From: Sporosarcina cyprini
Lineage (GTDB): Bacteria; Bacillota; Bacilli; Bacillales_A; Planococcaceae
NCBI RefSeq assembly: GCF_022048975.1
Contig: NZ_JAKMHX010000025.1
Coordinates: 124,001-188,000 of the forward strand
Direction of reading: 5' to 3'
Length of the DNA stretch: 64,000 nt
A program made the translations under genes and the position numbers. The notes below the pieces were generated by a model. The model was not told the origin of the DNA, did not search any database, and saw only the letters and a program-made list of their open reading frames with translations. Of the stretch, positions 61,487 to 64,000 are shown in pieces (position 1 is the first letter of the stretch; each line of letters begins with the position of its first letter).

Positions 61487-61969
61487 ATGAAACGAGGTTC
61501 CACTCTCTTTTTGAAAATCGCCGTCATTTTAATGGGCATACCGGTTCTTGCGCTATGTATCTTTTTTGTTCCCCATATGGCGGATTTTGCCGCAGAATTA
61601 TATCCGGATCATGGATACTTGAAGTATTTGGTCCTCATCGATTTGTATGCGGCGGCCATTCCGTTTTACTTTGCACTGTACCAAGCGTTTCGATTGTTAG
61701 TGCTGATTGACAAAAATTTAGCTTTCTCCGATATAGCTGTTCGTGCTTTGAAAAATATTAAATACTGTGGCGTTGCCATCTGCTTGATCTATATCATCGG
61801 TCTCCCGCTGCTTTATTTGATCGCTGAAAAGGACGACGCCCCTGGCCTGATTGTCATAGGTATGGTCATTGCTTTTGCATCCATAGTGGTTTCGGTATTC
61901 GCTGCTGTCCTTCAGAAGCTATTGAAAGAAGCCATCCATATCAAAACAGAAAATGATCTGACGGTATGA
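61487..61969 (+). CDS. DUF2975 family membrane protein
   Basis: 160 residues from the ATG at 61487 (GTGAGGTG site). Four membrane segments, with the family phrases LFLKIAVILMGIPVLALCIF, RLLVLIDKNLAFSDIAVRAL and NIKYCGVAICLIYIIGLPLL. DUF2975 proteins nearly always precede a small Cro/C1-type HTH gene, as here, ten bases away. They are thought to form a membrane-linked regulatory pair, but the mechanism is not known. Confidence 0.9.
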   Translation: MKRGSTLFLKIAVILMGIPVLALCIFFVPHMADFAAELYPDHGYLKYLVLIDLYAAAIPFYFALYQAFRLLVLIDKNLAFSDIAVRALKNIKYCGVAICLIYIIGLPLLYLIAEKDDAPGLIVIGMVIAFASIVVSVFAAVLQKLLKEAIHIKTENDLTV

Positions 61970-61979
61970 GGTGAATGAT

Positions 61980-62204
61980 ATGACAATTATTATTAATATC
62001 GATGTAATGTTGGCGAAACGGAAAATGAGTGTGACAGAGCTTTCCGAAAAGGTTGGAATAACGATGGCGAATTTATCCATTTTGAAAAATGGCAAGGCAA
62101 AAGCGATACGGCTGCAGACATTGGAGGCAATTTGCAAGGCACTCGATTGTCAGCCGGGAGACTTGCTGGAGTATCAGCCGGATGAGGGGGATGCAAATGA
62201 TTAG
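61980..62204 (+). CDS. Cro/C1-type HTH regulator (YozG-like)
   Basis: 74 residues from the ATG at 61980, spaced five bases from GAGGTGA that overlaps the previous stop. The protein is a bare helix-turn-helix: IDVMLAKRKMSVTELSEKVG, then ITMANLSILKNGKAKAIRLQ, with TLEAICKALDCQPGDLLEY at the end, the YozG pattern. It pairs with the DUF2975 protein and overlaps the next gene by eight bases. Confidence 0.92.
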   Translation: MTIIINIDVMLAKRKMSVTELSEKVGITMANLSILKNGKAKAIRLQTLEAICKALDCQPGDLLEYQPDEGDAND

Positions 62205-63009
62205 GGAAGCTGCGTTCGAACCAGCTAGGGGAAACCGTCTAAGCAGGGCGATCCGGCAGCTTGTCCGTTTTGGATGGGAGCAGGCGATGTCCTGCTTGTT
62301 CCCTGTCGTTATTTTTGGGTCGCTGGCTGCTACGCAAGTCATTCCTCTTCCTTTTTTGCCGAGATATGATTGGCTGCTCCTCATCTTCCTTCTCATGCAG
62401 TGGTGGATGGTACGATCGGGGCTGGAAACAAAGGATGAGTTGAAGGTCATTACGCTCTTTCACTTAATTGGACTAGCCTTAGAAATATTCAAAGTGAATA
62501 TGGGGTCATGGTCGTATCCGGAAGAAGGCTATTTTAAAATACTGGGCGTGCCTTTATATAGCGGATTCATGTATGCCAGTGTGGCCAGTTACCTATGCCA
62601 GGCCTGGAGGCGATTGGATGTAAAGCTGGTAAAATGGCCGCCGTCGTTTCTAGTCATCCCATTAGGAGCGGCGATCTATTTGAACTTCTTTACACATCAT
62701 TATTGGCTGGATATCCGTTGGTGGCTAGCCGGTTTGGTCATTGCCGTTTTCTGGCGGTCGTGGGTGACGTATGAGGTGAATGGAACGTCGTATCGGATGC
62801 CAATCGCTTTTTCATTTATATTAATCGGCTTCTTCATCTGGGTTGCAGAAAACATCGCCACCTTTTTGGGGGCATGGCAATATCCCAATCAAACCGAAGC
62901 ATGGAGTCTCGTCCATTTGGGTAAGGTCAGTTCATGGCTGCTGTTGGTCATTGTCAGTTTTCTAATTGTTGCAACGCTGAAACGAACGAAGGAAAAGATT
63001 GCAAGATAG
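62197..63009 (+). CDS. DUF817 family membrane protein
   Basis: 270 residues from the ATG at 62197 (GATGAGGGGGATG site), overlapping the HTH gene by eight bases. About seven helices; DUF817 phrases include FHLIGLALEIFKVNMGSWSY, GVPLYSGFMYASVASYLCQA, and WVAENIATFLGAWQYPNQTE. The family lacks a known function; it is a polytopic cytoplasmic-membrane protein. The overlap suggests cotranscription with the DUF2975/HTH pair. Confidence 0.88.
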   Translation: MIREAAFEPARGNRLSRAIRQLVRFGWEQAMSCLFPVVIFGSLAATQVIPLPFLPRYDWLLLIFLLMQWWMVRSGLETKDELKVITLFHLIGLALEIFKVNMGSWSYPEEGYFKILGVPLYSGFMYASVASYLCQAWRRLDVKLVKWPPSFLVIPLGAAIYLNFFTHHYWLDIRWWLAGLVIAVFWRSWVTYEVNGTSYRMPIAFSFILIGFFIWVAENIATFLGAWQYPNQTEAWSLVHLGKVSSWLLLVIVSFLIVATLKRTKEKIAR

Positions 63010-63017
63010 CAAACACC

Positions 63018-63044
63018 CCCTCAGGCATATGGCTTGAGGGGGTG
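63018..63044. terminator. Hairpin between convergent genes
   Basis: CACCCCCTCA pairs with TGAGGGGGTG around an 11-base loop. T-runs are weak on both strands. Confidence 0.5.
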
Positions 63045-63047
63045 AAC

Positions 63048-63335
63048 TTATACATTGCGTCGCGTTCTTGCCAGCTCAGTAATATCCTTTATTGCCATAA
63101 ATGCAATTTGGAGAACGGCCAGGACTGTCAGCAAGCGGTATACAAAATTCTCATAGAGCGAGATCCAGTCTAAAAAGAACAGATTGCCTGCGATCTTCTT
63201 TGCAAAATGACCCGCATTATTTAAATTCAATTCTAAAAACGTTCCATCTGTAGCAATGAAAATAACTTGTGCTGCAATAAACCCACCGATGATCAGCATC
63301 CATTTTTGCAGGGGGGATCGTTTAGCGCGTTTCAC
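63048..63335 (-). CDS. Small membrane protein of unknown function
   Basis: A 95-residue protein with two hydrophobic segments (WMLIIGGFIAAQVIFIA and YRLLTVLAVLQIAFMAI) and basic ends. GGAGGTAAACGAG lies before the ATG. It follows the ABC-2 permease gene by 21 bases and probably belongs to the same transcript. No family recognised. Confidence 0.65.
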   Translation of the reverse strand: MKRAKRSPLQKWMLIIGGFIAAQVIFIATDGTFLELNLNNAGHFAKKIAGNLFFLDWISLYENFVYRLLTVLAVLQIAFMAIKDITELARTRRNV

Positions 63336-63356
63336 TCGTTTACCTCCTTAATTTTA

Positions 63357-63992
63357 TTACAGTAACTCCTTTGACTTGTAAATCTTTAAGGACACCGCCC
63401 AAGAGAGGGCATAGCAAATGAGCGAACCTATTGCCAGCAAGGCCCAATAGACGCCGGTGCCGATGGTTTGGATGAAAGTGATATTTTCCATCAAATACTT
63501 ATACACATAATAAACGGCATACACCCCAGCGATGGCAGTAGCGATGTACAGAATAACGAATGTGAAGATCGTTTTCTTTTGCGCAAACTTATAAACTAAC
63601 GGGAAGAATAGGCTGGCGGATACCATCATGACGATAAAACTGCCGATCACCTCTTCCCAAATCGCGAGCCGGGAGAAGGCGGAACTCCATTCACCGTTAG
63701 TAATTCGGGCCAATGCCATCACAACTCCCGTTACCAAGACTAACACGACTAGTAAAGTGGAATAACGCGCACTCACGATTTCTTTCCGAGTGAAGGGCAA
63801 AGAATTCCAAAGCTTATTTCCATGCGCCAGCTCGTCGTAGTGAAATGTATTCATGGTGACAATAGCGGTAATGATAGCCACGACAAACATAACGTCTTTG
63901 TTAAAGACCATAAAAAACAACAGCATGGCAAAATAGAGTAGCCACGATAATTTATGAATCGCCAGATCCTTTTTAATTAACAACAGCAACAT
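63357..63992 (-). CDS. ABC-2 type transporter permease
   Basis: A 211-residue permease with six hydrophobic segments. It begins MLLLLIKKDLAIHKLSWLLY and has the typical ABC-2 second-helix text TMNTFHYDELAHGNKLWNSL followed by PFTRKEIVSARY, a signature of the small permeases paired with GntR/ATPase genes in Bacillales. The ATPase gene should lie upstream of the window edge. The ribosome site is AGGT next to the edge. Confidence 0.85.
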   Translation of the reverse strand: MLLLLIKKDLAIHKLSWLLYFAMLLFFMVFNKDVMFVVAIITAIVTMNTFHYDELAHGNKLWNSLPFTRKEIVSARYSTLLVVLVLVTGVVMALARITNGEWSSAFSRLAIWEEVIGSFIVMMVSASLFFPLVYKFAQKKTIFTFVILYIATAIAGVYAVYYVYKYLMENITFIQTIGTGVYWALLAIGSLICYALSWAVSLKIYKSKELL

Positions 63993-64000
63993 TCTTACCT

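Overview
The window looks like chromosomal DNA of a low-to-moderate GC, endospore-former-type Firmicute of the Bacillales, most likely a Planococcaceae member close to Sporosarcina. This is an inference from gene content and style: strong AGGAGG-type ribosome binding sites, TTG and GTG starts, short intergenic hairpin terminators, PyrR-type RNA leaders, FusB-like protein, YibE/F pair, DUF4256, and interspersed Bacillaceae-type repeats. No rRNA, tRNA, CRISPR array, intact insertion sequence or prophage was seen.

Region 1 (1-9.6 kb) is histidine catabolism: an atypical receiver-AraC regulator, hutU-hutI-hutH, an ion-coupled transporter and a DapF-fold racemase whose closest match by motif is the histidine racemase type. 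Region 2 (9.6-16.9 kb) holds an ECF sigma/anti-sigma pair with its own ECF promoter, a 21-bp tandem array, an alanine-type symporter with a PLP racemase, a tRNA dihydrouridine synthase and a small membrane protein behind a second ECF-type promoter. Region 3 (16.9-21.3 kb) holds hutG and gltS read leftward, a divergent LysR regulator, and a remarkable regulator in which an XRE helix-turn-helix replaces the N-terminus of a decayed F1-ATPase beta subunit. Together, regions 1 and 3 encode all four enzymes from histidine to glutamate plus formamide.

Region 4 (21.4-31 kb) has an rRNA methyltransferase, a serine-recombinase remnant, an HpaB-type monooxygenase, an MFS transporter behind a tandem PyrR-type attenuator leader, and a TetR-controlled flavoprotein/CoxG pair. 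Region 5 (31-49.6 kb) is a run of short operons and single genes: DUF4256, YbgA, acetyltransferases, phosphatase, lipoproteins, YafY-type regulator, MATE pump, FusB-like protein, an acidic repeat surface protein, YibE/F pair, EcsC, SET protein and transglutaminase. A 589-bp element with terminal inverted repeats sits at 36.2-36.8 kb.

Region 6 (49.6-64 kb) has an MscS channel, a MarR/MFS pair with a visible operator, a formamidase-family protein, and at 57.4-60.5 kb a lipoprotein/lipase/small-helical-protein cassette that resembles a type VII-secreted lipase toxin (TslA-like) with its immunity lipoprotein and partner. It ends with a DUF2975/YozG-type HTH/DUF817 operon and membrane genes.

The two most novel objects are the XRE/F1-beta fusion regulator with its paired ATTAC-N8-GTAAT operators, and the TslA-like cassette. 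The PyrR leader on a non-classical transporter and the racemase within the hut cluster give testable substrate predictions.
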